DNA from: Membranipora membranacea
Taxonomy: Eukaryota; Bryozoa; Gymnolaemata; Cheilostomatida; Membraniporidae
DNA: 64,000 nt
NCBI GenBank assembly: GCA_914767715.1
Contig: OU612075.1
Location: forward strand, 7,564,001 to 7,628,000
Reading direction: 5' to 3'
Part shown: piece by piece, positions 1 through 13,200 of the stretch
Numbering within the stretch: position 1 is the stretch's first letter
How the letters are laid out: each line of letters starts with the position of its first letter
The notes under the pieces: model-generated
The model's input: the letters and a program-made list of their open reading frames with translations, nothing else
What the model was told of the DNA's origin: nothing
Databases searched by the model: none
Translations under genes and position numbers: made by a program

Positions 1-422
1 AACGAAGTATAAAAAAAAAAGATTCATTTTAAGCCATATTTTGAACATTTGGTTCATATTTTTGTGATGTAGGATTCAATTCAATTCTGTACAGGTATAT
101 ACACATGTAACCTGGTCTAAACAAGCCTGACCCAAACCAATCGTAGATTTATGTTCTGACTCAAACTCCCAAAGTCCAGAGAGCATCCAGTTGGCTGGCA
201 ATAACTTTGTTTCTAAGTATCACATAATATACCACAGTGTAGTAAATATTAGCTAATTTAGTTTGAGCCGAGTGTAGAACTAACTTTCACTAGGTAAGTT
301 GGGAGTGTCATGTCATGAGGTTGAGTGAATGTTAGATAGCGAATAATTTACTTCTCTAGGGTATTTTAAAATTATTGTGTATATATACTTACACATATAC
401 ATAATATATATTAATATTTTAG
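1..422 (+). other. Intron of the PELP1-like gene (left edge)
   Basis: No coding signal. It ends in an AT-rich tract and the acceptor AG at 421-422 that opens the first visible PELP1 exon. Confidence 0.6.
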
Positions 423-3400
423 TTGGTTTATGAGAGTTTGATAAGTCTAACACTGGCAGTGCAGGATACACAGAGCTCACATAGTTACAGTATAGATTCG
501 GAGTTACGTCTCTCGCTCTATCAGTGCCTGCTTGCTACTGTATACTCTTATAACAGAGAGGTGGGACCTCTCACTCATATAACTACACAACTACTCAATC
601 GAGGGCTACAAGATCAATGTTCTCAGGTAATTTTGTCTCTCTAAGTTCATTTTAGAAAGTGATATATACAGTTTGTCATTCTGTGTGTATTCTATTCTGT
701 TGTCATGTAAGCGAAAGCTAACTTGTCGTTTGTGTGTGCAACAAAGCGCATTCATTGCTTCTTGGCCGATTGGCCAAGATCAAAGTGTCACTGTCAGTGG
801 CCGATTAGTGCCAGTTCAGGTTTGGCAGCTGGTTGCACACCCACATTCAGGAGGTCTTCTATGGCCTCACCTCTAGCATGCATTCTAGTTTTCCAGAATG
901 TATCACATTCACAGTATGAGGATTTAGGGCACCTTGCGTCCCTCTTTAGGGGCAGCCCAATCTTCTGTTTCTTACTAAACAACAATAAAGCGCATTCATA
1001 GTGTTGAATTTTGTCGGCATTGATTCAAGTTTGGGATTTGAACATCATCGGAACAGATCTTGTAAGGATGATTAGGTTTTGATGTATCTGTAATTACTTC
1101 CCATTTCAACATTTGCAAATGAGCCAAATACCTGGTAAGAATGCTGAAAAAGCAAATGATGCATTTAATGAAATATTGGCTATTACGGATGATTTACTAT
1201 GTGGTACAGATGTGAGTGCGTGATGGCCGTGAACTTTTACTTGGCTCAATACTTGATACTTGATCTTGAGGTGCCTGGATGATCTGGATATCCTTTAAAT
1301 AACATCAAACAATAAAAAAATTGTAGTTTATTTTTGAACGCTTGTTTTAAAAGCAGTTATTCCTTGGCGTTATAAGTGAAGTATATAGTACATTAGTACG
1401 ACAATAGGTTAGTATGAAAATATGTATTGGAGAAACCTATAGACTTCATCATATTATCATTTAGTCAATGGAAAAACCTGAGTGTTTTTTTGTATCGTTG
1501 ATAGTCAATCACATGTGAGCAATCTCACCCATGAGCTTGTATGATAATAATGTTGTTTGTATACAGGTACGAAGCCTTTGTCGTCAAAGTTTAATGGTGT
1601 GCCAGTTAGTCATACAGACAAGGTCATCACCACTGGATGAGAATAACCCAGCATTCCTGCCTCAAGATAAACAAGGTGAATCTTCTGAAAAGATGGATAC
1701 CTCCCACCCATACAGGTAATACTAGCAGAAAATCCTCAACTTCTATTACACAGTAGGTATGACCAGAAGATACCACAGATCAATAGCCTAGGAGTAGGAG
1801 GTGCTGAATATCTTGGGTTGAATCCCACTGCGGTCCATCGACTTCTGGGGCTTGGTTGGGCCCCAAGTGTACTCCTGCCTGCCTGCAAACAGAGTGCAAC
1901 CTGGCGCAGATATTGCGGCCTCGTCACTAAGGCAATGAAGTTCATTGCCCATGCATCGGGCTGTGGCGTGTGACAAGACATCTGATTTTAATCAATTAAT
2001 CAACCTACACCCCCTAGGAACTGACTTGCTGCCAAATGATTGAGTCAAACCATAAGTAAAAAAATCCCTATCTAAGTACAAAGTCATTTGGTTCCAGTTG
2101 CCTCAAATGTGCACAAAATAAGTTTTTGTTCGGAACTTTTTAGAAAAAAGATCTCGTTTAGGTATTGTTAGGATTTATCATTTCTTGGGAGGTGGGATGC
2201 CTGTCATGGAGGCACTTGGTTCTACTCCCCTGAAAAAGCTGTAAACATAATGATTTTGGGCTCATATCGAATTGAAAAGGAACCCCCATCTTATTCAACC
2301 AAAGAGTAGGCCATTCTGTTGTCAGTCTTCCCAGAATGGTCTTGTTTACGAACGTTATGATTTTTGTCAGTGGGCTGACAACTTCAACAAAACCAGTTAG
2401 AAGAGCTTTCTAACAATATCATATTATTTTGACAAGTCAACTACTGAATTTCAGAAGATTACATCACACCATCACAATGCTGATAATATAGTGGAAAACT
2501 GATTTTGGAAAATAGATACCTTGTTACGCTACATACTTTTGTGAAACTTGAACACGTAAATTTGTGTAAATTCAAAGCGATCCTCAGCGCATTACAAACT
2601 ATGTTCAGGGAAGCGAGAGCTAAAGGACATATTTGATGAGATTGAAATATGGCGTGACGCTGTTTGAGTACTCAAAGCAAACTGCAGTGCCCTCCATAAG
2701 TTTCATATTGACTGAAGAGATTTTATGTTCCTAGTGTTCCAGTGATGCCGGTGAACTTGCCAAAAAACTAGATCAAGGGTAAAGTCATTAAATTGTTATC
2801 AAGTCTCCATGATTTCACAGACATTAAGCTGCATAAAATATCCTCTTTTTGGCTTTACTTTTCAGTTTGGCAGCAGGTCAGAAATTTTTTGTCAACACTT
2901 CATTCAAGGCCATAAACATAGTCAACCTTTCTCTCGAACAATTGTAAATAGGTCAACCATTTCCACTGGCCTGCCTTTACACTTTTTGTTTTGATAGTAT
3001 ATAATTCTCCATAAATAAGTTTTCTATACTATCCATTTGAATAGTTGTAGTCCATTTTCAACTTCTAATCTAAAGCAGTTACGATTTATAATAACAGAGT
3101 AAAGAGACTTTTTACTCTGTGATTTCATACACACAGATGGTATTTTCTATAATTTGATTTCTGTACCCGTCAATGCTTGTCCTCAAATCTACAATTTGGC
3201 TGCGAATTACCCTCAATCATATAATATCAAGAACCTTGTTATTTTTGTTGATCGATCAGTGGCTTTTTTGGTATCTTTGCTCTGATTATACAATCTTATA
3301 CAAATGTATCATGATCATGGATCAAGATACATTCGCCAATGACCCTTTGTTATGAAGCTCATTTTAGACCAGAGTTGCCTGCTCAGTTTCTGTAATCGGT

Positions 3401-6400
3401 GTCATTGAAAACTTTATAAGATAGAAACTTTTGGTACCCGGCAGCTTATCAAAGTTTTGGCCCTCTAATTCTGTATTGGAAGAAAACCTACTTAAAAGTA
3501 GCGGAAAATGTTGATCTGGCCAGGATAGCAAAATTCTTCGGTACTCGATTTTTATTGCATTGATGTCAAATGTCATAAATGACTACCTATACCTATACTT
3601 GGTCTGAACTCAAACCCTAAGTTCAAGCAAAGTGATCTAAATTCCTAATGAGTTTGTAAATTGATCTTTTAACCCATGCAGTATCTCATATTTATTGTAT
3701 AGGATGAATGGCGATGGATCAGATTTACAAGGTTTGAGCGGAGAAGTGAAATCTGACGCCAACAGTAGCCTCACTGTGACGGAGCTATTACAGCACAATA
3801 AAACTGGGACTGGAGCATTTGAGATACCTCGACTCACTGAGCAAGGTTAGCTATGTTGTAAAATTTGCGTGTTGTAAGCAGGCCCGTAGTTCTAGGGGAG
3901 GCAGGGACACTCTAGAATGCTCAAAAGAGTGGCCTAAAGATGCTATAATTGAATAATCCATGTCTGAATCAGCTCATTTTGGACTTCCATTTACTGTTTA
4001 TATCATTAAAACGCAGTGGAGGCTGGGGTGAAACCCATACTCCACAGGAGGAGCTCACAATACCCAACCTGGTGTCACTTCACTTTTGCCTCCCCTACCA
4101 TTTTTTCTAGACTACGGCCCTGTAAGGTTTGCGTTGACAGGTATTTGACAAGTTTGACATCTATTCCACTCCACTGCCTTGATTTGATCCCTTACTAATC
4201 TAATCTTTGCCCTCACTATCTATAATTGCATCTCCCAATCCCTATAGTTACAAAAACATGCAGATTGCAGGGAGGGGAAAATTTGTCGGATGCAAATAAC
4301 TGTTATCATCTACAGCTTCTACATGGCTGTCTCTTTGACACTTTGCTTGTGTGGGTTCATTGTGCTTCTTTTAGAATAAAGTCTGAGATTTTTATTGAGA
4401 GAATTGTAAATCCTGGTTCATGCAAACAGCTGTGTAGATCAATACAGTGTCTCTACAAATATCAACAATAAAATGACATAAACATCGGAAGCTCAGTTTA
4501 AACTGATCACATGAGATGATATATTGATGCTTTGTAATCTGGGCTTGCAAGCTGATGTACACTTTCGGCTTGAACCCAGACAGAGTTTAGGTATTATCCT
4601 TGCTCAATGGAGGTCAAGTTTGGAGATGAAATTACACATAATGAACCAAGTAATTGATATTAAACCAAAGATTTAAACCCTATTATGGGGCCTAAATATT
4701 GAAGTTTAGGTGCCCAGTTGGTCTCACCAAGGAGTCGGAGCTTGTACAGCTTGAACTTCATTCAGAAACCTTTATTATTCCTTTTTTAAAATTGCTGACC
4801 CAACTGCAACCTGAGTTGTGACTTGAATCATTGAGTTGAGATGTAACATTATGACATTTTAACATGTCATTCAGTTGTGATCTGAATTTTTACAGAGAAA
4901 TGGAGTACAGCTAGTATACAGGGCTCCTCTATTGATGACAGATCACCAGACAATAATCGGAGTAAGACAGCACCGCTTAATGGTACATATGAGCAAGAAG
5001 GTGAGATTCTGCTGGGGAGGAAGGGGGGATGGGGAAGTTAAGACAAAATTGCTAAAGACTCTTCCAAAGCAGTTGGCTTTTAACATCGCCTACCGGGGAG
5101 AGGGCTGTTGTACGGGGAGCAAGAGTCCGAGGGGCTCAGACTAGCATTTAACAAAACCTCAATTTTATGCATTAGATATATACACAGGCTTAATCACTAT
5201 TACTTATTATTGAATCAGCTCTGACAAAGAGGAGCTTTAGTGGCCCTCTGTAATGAAACTCCTGTAACTTGACTGCTGTTTGGAGTCTGAGCTCTGTATC
5301 AACACATTGATCCGTCTAGCCTCTAATACATTGAGTAAATTTTGCATGATCCACGATGATCATCACCTGCTTGAAAAACGATGACATGGCAATATATGTA
5401 TCACTAGTTATTTGGTCATCATGTGATTAAAACCCAATGACTCTAACCAGACCAATTGTCTTGAATTCAGTTGACCATCGTACCACTAGCCCAGTTACCT
5501 CTGTTGACCGCTGATATTATGTTATCCTCATTTAAATTTCATATTATTTAAATGAAACTATTGTTAATTTAAATTTTGTTGATATGAATTATGATATAAT
5601 TTGTATTATATAGCTGCATCCATCCTCCATGTCATCGCTATGACCTTAGAGACCACACACGAGTTTAAAGCTTAGTCATGACATTCTGATCTTTGATAAA
5701 CTGTTCAAGGATCAGATATGCCAGTTTCAAAAAAGTTGCATTGTGGGTTACTTGGTAATATGCCATATGACATAGGACTGCAGGGGTGTCAGAGGTGTCA
5801 GAGGGGTGTCAGAGTTTGACATGATATTGCTGGAACTTCAGGAAACAAAGCATTATGGGAGTTGTATAAATATGAACTTGATTATTTCGTGATTTCAGGT
5901 GAAAGTTCCTCTTCTGAAGATCAGAAAGAAGAGTCAGATGATGGAGAAGAATCATCATCTAAAGCACAGAACAGTAGTATGGGTAGGTATCTAGGAGCAG
6001 GGGGAGGGGCTTACGTGTAGTAGTATTGGGTAGGAGCCTTGCGCTTGTATGGTAAAGTAACAGATGGCAAAATTGCTTTGGTTTATCCCTTTCCGTAAAC
6101 TTGGAAATAATGGGCGTGTCAGCAAAATTTGGCAACAGGTTGCTGTCAGTTCTTAGATAGATTTAAGTACACCTCTGGCACAATGGCCCAGTAGTGTATA
6201 GGCTTCACGAGCTTGGAAACTAGGACCTCGAACACTTGTGTGCTGAAGGCTAGGAGGCTCTAGTCTCTCCATCCATATTGTACCTTACTCTATTTACTAA
6301 AAGACTAGAATATAGCAAAGAACGGTCAGCTGGATTCATGACTACAGCTGACATTTTTACCGGCATTTCAAGAGAAAAATGATACAAAATTCGTATTTAA

Positions 6401-9400
6401 TACCAGCAAATAGCTAAATAAAAAAAGGCATAGAAAACAACTCTCTGTCATGTATTAAGATAAATTAACATTTAATGTCAAAAACATATGGTCCAAAAAC
6501 CTTTTCTGATTGTTGGTAGCATCCGGATAGGCATTTACTCTGCAACTCATTCGGTTGAGTGAGCAGGGAGTCAGTTTTGGTGTGCTTTCTTATCAAAATG
6601 CAGGAGAAAGGTTGAGCTTTAACACTGCAAACTAAGTACACCCCCCCCCCCCCACCTAAAGTAGAACTAGCTGTTTATCACCAAGTACTCACTAGTGATA
6701 AATAAGTCGGTTTTTATGGAATGAGTACATAAAAATACATTTTGTTTGAAATGTGATATATCTTCATCAATGTCTGAAAATGAATCAATCATGTAGGCCA
6801 GATACTGGAGTGTGGTCGTCCCGACATGCTCTTACTTGTTAGGCTTCTCTGCCATCCTGAAATTCTTTGATCCCAGTCATCTCAATCTTAACATATTAAT
6901 TAAAAATGTTTATGGTTTTCAAAGCTAAAAATTTTAGTCCGCTAGAAAAAATCTAGCTCCGCTACTAGAAGCCAATATGGGCACGCTGTGCGCTTGTTAG
7001 TGTGAGTGGTGATTTGCTTTGCTTGTCAAAGAACCTAAAAAGTTGGGTGTTTCTCCGACGACTGATGTTGGAAAGCGAATCGCCAGTAAATACCACATAC
7101 AGTTCGCAAATGCTCTCACTACAGTTATTTAGGGTGAGCATTCGCGAACCGTTTTTTGGTATTTACTTAGTTTTAGGGCTCAAACTGTGCTGGGCAGCTG
7201 GTATTGGCGTTTCATTATCGTCCACTTTCCCCACCCAAAAAGTTGTTGATAATGTAATGCTACTTCCAGCTATCCCGGCACAGTTTGAGCGCTTAAACTG
7301 GTATTTACTGTGTGTCTAACACATTCATGTACTGCAGAGATGATGATACATGTCCATACATTACATTGTAGAGAAGAGCAGTGACATTGTGGAGCTTGTC
7401 ACCATAGAGGAGGACGTTGCAACATCACATGATGCTGGGGTCAAAGGTCCTACAGAGACAGCGGGTATTAGCACTGATAGTGATATATTAGAAGTGCTGC
7501 CAAATACTAGTTATCAGGACAGCGTAAGTATGACTTAGCTGCCACTTGTTGCTGACTTCAGTTGATGTTGTTAGCAGGAAATAAAATAGGGGGCAGCAAT
7601 CGGCAACATTCTGCTGCAACCATTTATCTCTGCGGGCCTCTTTGAGAGGTTTACAAAACTATATGGTTACAATATGGGTTTTGGTCAGCTTTATTGAGAT
7701 ATACATATGTGTAAACATATAGTATAGTTATGACTGTTGTCAAGTCTTAAAAATAGCGAGACTCCTTTGATAAAAATTGTGGGCATCAATGGCTGTTAAA
7801 TTTAACCAAAGCAGCAGTTTGACTCTTACTGTAAAAAAAAGGTGTCTTTTCAATAACAAGCTGACATGCAAGCATTTTTAAGGTTGTTTACACTAATACA
7901 GCCAAAAAATTTCTTATTTTTGATTGTTTTCCAAAAATTTGGTAAGATCATTCGAAATGCTGCCTCGACCTAGCCTTGTCAGGCGGCTAAATTTTTAGTA
8001 AAGTAGCTGTGTGTCAAGGCTACTCTTTACTGACATATGAAAATTAAGATGGCCTAGATATATAGTTCTAAACGTGGTACTGATCATTAAAGGCAAAAGG
8101 GGATTGGCTAGGCTAGAGAATCCTCAAACAATGATGCCTTACGAATCTCTACGATTATGTAACTTGACTATAAAGTTAGTATCAAAGATTATAAGTTGTT
8201 AGTATATTTGGTAATGTGTTGTGCATTTATATGAAATGTGCCAAATATGTCATTGATCACTTCTGGCTGGGAGTTATTAGGTAGATGAGGCTCAAGTCTT
8301 TCTTCATGTCTAAGCGAAGATAGTTTATGGGTCTTTAGTGCCAGGATGAAGCAATGGATAATATATCACACCCTCTCAGTGATTTTAGGGGTCGTTGATG
8401 AATTATTAGGGACTTCTCCGTATCCCTTAAAATAGTTTTTTGCCCCTTTAGTCTTTCATGCATCCAAATTTGGCATTAGTTACAGCAATGACTAATGTGC
8501 CTCAAAATATGCTGAATAGTCATTCAACTTTGTGGTCTTGAAATGTTATTATTCTTTTGGATCAAATCCAGTCCCTCAATAAGACTCTCCAAATTTTTGA
8601 TAAGATTCAGGAGTGTTAAAAAAGTGTCAGCCGGCAGGTGTATTAAACATTTTTTATAGTATTTTGAGCCCTCACCCCCCCCCCCCAACTCTTGCTCCTG
8701 CCCGACACCCCTAGTTCAAGCTGCATTAGTCATTCATTCTGCTTCCTTATCTGATTCCAGATTTGGATTCATGAAAGAAAATTGGGAAAAAAAGCTATGT
8801 TTAGGGACTTAGAAAAGCCCCTAATAATAGATCATTCTCTCTATGCAAATTGAATAATGTTCACTCTGATTATAAATAAGAAGCAAAACGCATTGTTGTA
8901 ACTTGACAGGATGTTTTGAGCTTTTTGAAGCCGGAGAACACCAACCTAGTTAATAATTAAAATGACTAAATTGGCTAGGTACAGAGTTCAACATCCTTCC
9001 ACTTCTATCGCCTGAGCGTTTTTTTGCGCATGTTAGCAGTTTACTAAAATAACATATCGCCTGTTCCTTTGAAAGAATAGCTATCGGGTACTTTTATCTT
9101 ATCATATCATAGATCAAGAGCCTGCCACCTCATGCCATGAAGACAGGTGGCTGAAAATAAGCGTCAGAAAAGTCATAACAAATATCATAAACCTTGGACC
9201 TGCTGCCGGATAGGTCCTAATGCCACGAAGACACAGCATGGCTAAAACAGTCTCATCGTCAAAACTAATTGCGAAACGCACCTTATTATTTCTGATTTAA
9301 TAAGAAAAGTCCAAAGCAAAGTAATGTTCATAAACGCTCAGACCTGGTCTCTGCTATCTCCTCATGCCACGAAGACACGTGGCTAAAAAGTATCCTCGCA

Positions 9401-10289
9401 AATCATCATCGAAATTTATGAAACTTTTCTCAGAAATTTTGTACGCCTACATCAAGCTTATAACTAGTACAAAATTTATGTCCAATCTAAAGTTGAAATG
9501 TGTCAAATAGGAATGAGGATTTTCATGAGTCTAGCTCAGTTGCTCATTTTCCAACATCCCATTCCACACATCATTGCATGAATTCTGCTTCTCTCGCCAG
9601 GGAATTGAACATTGGACCTGCACCTCAAAGGCTTCCGTATTGCCGGGCCTTCTGAACAGAGATGCTAGATTACAAATTTGTTTTATGGAAGGTTTGAGTT
9701 CTTCTATTTCCCTTCTTAAAAAGGCATGACAAGACATATCAACATACTAAACAACAGACATAATATACGAGATATTATACCATAAACCATAATATATCAC
9801 AAACAATATACTTAATTATTTATAATACGTATATTATATATATACCGAAGTAACTGTATTTGGGTTGGGGGTACAGGATGGGTAGGCACATTGGTCTATA
9901 TAAATCTAGATCTATATAAAGCTAGGATCATAGTGGTCAGGTGGAGGCAAGAAATCTCTATGATCCACTAGTATCCAAATTTTCAGACTTTGCAATTGGG
10001 TCCACAGGCTGTTTTATTTCACATTTCCTAATGACCTTTCAGCCTGATCTTTAAAAACCATACCAAACATGGCTTAGTAAAGTAAGACTGTCACTTTGGA
10101 TATGGCGTAATAAACTCACTCTCTCTGAAGCATATTCTAATGTTGGTAGTCTTATTGATAATCTAGTGCTTATTTATACTCATTTAGGTATCTGATGATG
10201 CTGAAGAAGCTGATGCTGAGGACAGCGGACAGGTGATTGAGATGATATGCGACTTTGACTCGACAGCAGGCCCTGATGAAGCTGAGTGA
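423..10289 (+). CDS. PELP1: PELP1-like ribosome-biogenesis scaffold, 3' part (7 exons)
   Basis: Exons 423-626, 1567-1715, 3703-3845, 4896-5000, 5899-5982, 7372-7523 and 10188-10289 join in consistent phase to give 312 C-terminal residues and a TGA stop. The first exon begins inside a codon series after an acceptor, so the gene starts off the left edge. PELP1 with TEX10 and WDR18 (Rix1 complex) supports 60S ribosome maturation; in vertebrates it also acts as a nuclear-receptor coregulator. The family match rests on the RIX1/HEAT-like segment (RLSLYQCLLATVYS, then SLMVCQLVIQTRSSPL, like the human ALVTCAALTHPRVPPL block). It also rests on an acidic Ser/Asp-rich tail with SSDIVELVTIEED, and on an end (GQVIEMICDFDSTAGPDE) resembling the conserved human C-terminal peptide. 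The tail is much shorter and less Pro/Glu-rich than in mammals. All six introns are full of short repeats. Exon structure is firm; orthology is by recalled similarity. Confidence 0.82.
794..985 (-). repeat. Coding-like dispersed repeat fragment, copy 1
   Basis: This lies in a PELP1 intron. The minus strand reads an open frame containing LKRDARCPKSSYCECDTF. About 40 bp of it (about 911-952) recurs inverted at about 34562-34602 with only a few mismatches, where the peptide reads PKRDTRCPKSSY. The match survives as protein, which suggests a remnant of a repeated ORF, probably from a mobile element. No family was recognised. Confidence 0.45.
1780..1985. repeat. GC-richer repeat-like insert in PELP1 intron
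   Basis: Base composition is clearly richer in G and C than the surrounding intron. On the plus strand there is a tRNA T-arm-like GGGTTGAATCCC near 1818-1829, compatible with a SINE B box, but no clear A box. Open frames on the minus strand do not resemble a known protein. Confidence 0.25.
3879..4122. mobile_element. Short non-autonomous element with CAGG-type inverted ends
   Basis: The left end CAGGCCCGTAGTTCTAGGGG and the right end (reverse complement CAGGGCCGTAGTCTAG) form imperfect terminal inverted repeats about 244 bp apart in a PELP1 intron. Both arms continue into a GGGGAGGCA block. A TAAG flanks each side and may be part of a target duplication. The CAGGG-CGTAG type of end resembles hAT-like MITEs, but no transposase is present. 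Confidence 0.5.
6173..6275 (+). repeat. tRNA-derived SINE-like relic
   Basis: TGGCCCAGTAGTG at 6184-6196 fits the Pol III A box. About 40 bp downstream, GGACCTCGAACAC near 6223-6235 resembles a decayed B box. The intervening GCTTGGAAACTAGGACC has the anticodon-arm and variable-region look of tRNA-derived SINEs. It sits in a PELP1 intron. There is no CCA end or intact cloverleaf, so it is not a functional tRNA. Confidence 0.45.
7084..7311. mobile_element. Nested palindromic MITE-like elements
   Basis: An outer pair CCAGTAAATACCA (about 7082) and TGGTATTTACTG (7300-7311) brackets two inner palindromes. One is at about 7084-7167, with arms CAAATGCTCTCAC and GTGAGCATTCGCG. The other is a 128-bp palindrome at 7171-7298 that matches, in inverse orientation, the intact element at 50321-50446. 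It appears to be one element inserted in another, inside the last-but-one PELP1 intron region. Confidence 0.55.
7971..8022. repeat. TAGCC-TGTCA hairpin family, copy 1
   Basis: This is an imperfect 52-bp palindrome: TAGCCTTGTCAGGCGGCTA, a short loop, then TAGCTGTGTGTCAAGGCTA. The same structure recurs at 17009-17061 and 22940-22988. Confidence 0.5.
9125..9400. repeat. Diverged tandem repeats in the last PELP1 intron
   Basis: Three copies of a motif like TGCCACGAAGACACGTGGCTAAAA occur near 9133, 9221 and 9366, each preceded by a CCTGCT/GACCTG block. Spacing is unequal and copies are degraded. No coding signal is seen. Confidence 0.35.
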
Positions 10290-13200
10290 ACCGCTCCGGG
10301 GAGCGTGCCCAGGTACACTGCCGGATACTGAGGGTCATGTACATCACCCGTATTTTGTACTTATTAAGCTAGTGACATAAAATGACTGGTTTTGGTTTGG
10401 GGAAATATTCCCAGGTACATTACACTGACGGAGTGACCGTCGCCTGTCTTGACAACCTTTTGCCGTCCACCAGCAGAGCTTGTCAAGACAGGCAAAGTTA
10501 CCGGATGCTGATGGTGGTGTACATCACACATATTTTGATCTATTTGAGCAAGTGACATTAAATGGTCAGCTCCGTTTAAGGACAACCCCTTGGCTTAATA
10601 ATGATAAATAGTTAATTATTATCAAGTCTACAGGACAACCTTGACTTCCCTGTAATGAGTTTTGGTATGTCTGGATTAACTTTACTGTGTTTTTTTCTGT
10701 TGACTACCTTTATTTACTATCGGTGACTATAACATGGTGCTTTGTCTAACTTCCTGCGACAACCTGGAACAAGAGATTTCTAGCCGATAAAAATAGATAT
10801 CACCTCTCAAAAGTTTATCAACATTATAGCGACCATGTATAATCTAAACTTGGCGAACAAACGTACTAGTAAACATATGCCGAGGCATACGAGTTGGACG
10901 TTGACCTCTTTAAACTCCGATATATTATTTACTGGCATCAAGGGTCTTAAATATAAACAAACGAGGAGACTGTCCATGATTGGTCGACTATTAAGATGTA
11001 ACCGCTGCCTTTTGACATCGGTATGAGGAAAAATTTGCGTTGCTGAGATTTACTTTTCAAATTAAAGTATTTCACAGAAAACATGATACAGTTAGGGTCA
11101 ACTTTTATGTCTGACTTGACTTGACAGAAAACGCAGATGTTGTTACGATATGGTACGATAAACAATGTAACCTTGATGTGAGGACTTGATTTTTTGCTTC
11201 TGGATTATTTTAACAACTGTACTCTCCCTAATATTTGGCGTCGTGTAAAGTATTTTTTGTTGCCAAAAATATGTTCTAAAGTTCTGAAAATGTCTGTCAG
11301 TTTTGATTTGAGCATGATAGAATGCTTTCAATAGATGTTCTAGATCTTGACCGAGATGAGATATTGCCGAATATGGATAAGTACTTTATAAAATTTGTAT
11401 TTGAAAATATTACCAAGGTTTTGAGAAAGGCCAGTGCCCTTGTAAAGAAGATACAACCATTCTACTCTCAAGTCATAATGCTCAACAATCACCAATATTA
11501 GCAATTGATAGGTGTGTGTTTTCATGTAATGCTGCATAAATTTCAATCCAATTGCTGCCTACATGATTAAGATGTGTCTTCTACGTTGGGAGAGGGGTAA
11601 GAGTCTGGGGGGCTCAGACTCGGAATGGTACCATCTGAATTAAAATATAGGGAGATCTAACGTAAATGTTGGTGAGATTACTACAGTCATTTTCGATGCT
11701 GAACAAGTAGCTTCCAAGTTGGGGACACTGCGATACATCAGCATTTAGCAGAGATGACTTGCATTGTCCAGTAAAAATTATATCTCCGTCCTAGTCGGCA
11801 GAAACGTGAAAACAATAATACTGTTGAGCAATCAAGATCTCAAGGAAATGTACTATTATAGGGGCCTGAATCCTGTTACCCCAGGGAGCTACAACTCTAC
11901 CGGCAATGATCAGTCATCGATCTATCAATTTAGAAATGAAAGATTATCTGAGTAATCAGCTTTCTGATGTGTCTGAATCATTGGGTGTGCGAAGCTCCCC
12001 CAATCACAAAATATGACAAAATATAAATGATTACTATTGCAACATGTCAAATATCAATCTAGATGGAAGCAATTTAGTGTTTAGTCTCCGATTACAGCAT
12101 GCATAGTGAACCCCATAAATTTCCCCATACTCGTCTGCACTCAACCAAAGATTATAAATACTCAACTGTTGAAGCCTTCTAACATCTGGGATTGGTTTAT
12201 CAGTCACTGTTGTTGTTTTTTGCTTACCAGGTCAAGTTGATAGTGAATGACCATAAAACTTGTTGTTCATTCACAACAAATTTTAACATTTGTTTTTTTT
12301 ATAGACATGGACTAACTAGACATATCCCTCGTCTGTGATATTGGTATGGAATATCATTACAGTCTATATCACATGTCTAGTTTGAGCCCCCAAACTCTCG
12401 CCCCCCTCCACTGACAGCCCACCCCCTACGGTGGCCGGGGAGGATATGTCTCTTTATATGGTGGAGCGTCTGGCCAACTTCATGCACACAACCAACTTCA
12501 TCATGATGTTATTATTTTGCACTAGTAAATTAAAAAAAAATTATTTGCAATGAACATATAATCCAGCATGAGTTAGCATATTTTTTAATATTCTGCTGAG
12601 GTCAGATAGCTCAAAGTTTTCCCTGTTTTTCTTCAATGATTAATATTCATGTCAATGACGTTACTACTGGTGGTAAAAATACCAACACCATCTGAGTGTT
12701 TTTGTAAATACATGTGCTCGATTACAACATCATCCTATTCATACTTGGTAACCGCCATCAGCGCTATCATTATGCTGTTATCTAATCTAAATTTTTGTAC
12801 AGTCATAGATGAATTTGTTTACTAAGTGCATAATTTACACACAAAAGTAAAAGCTGTTTTGCAACAGGAAACTGGGGGAGAAAACAAGTTTATTATTTGG
12901 TACTGCTGTATGGAGAAGTAATCTGTCCAGTTGTTACAGGTGTGACTTTGAAGTCTTCAATATATATATATATATACTGAAGAAAATGCACTTGATTTGA
13001 AATGGAACTGCTATGCTTGAAACCTATGTAATATCTCGCTCTCAATCTGGTCCGAGGGTACACCTAGCTAGAAAGGCATGGGATAAAAGAACATCTACTG
13101 ATGATCTGCAATGCTTAATTTGTTGGTCTACTTAAATGGAAATTCTTGTCATTCTTTGAATTTCAAACTTTTTTCCCCTCTCGAATGCTATATTAGTAGA

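Noticed and set aside
423-1715. Assignment of the first gene to huntingtin or HEATR5
   Set aside because: The HEAT-like segment is generic, but the following SSDIVELVTIEED block and the acidic C-terminus fit PELP1 rather than those families.
6173-6275. Functional tRNA gene
   Set aside because: The A box is good, but the B box is decayed and no acceptor stem or cloverleaf can be drawn.
7002-7319. 105-codon plus-strand ORF
   Set aside because: It runs through the nested palindromic elements, and PELP1 exons on either side join in phase without it.
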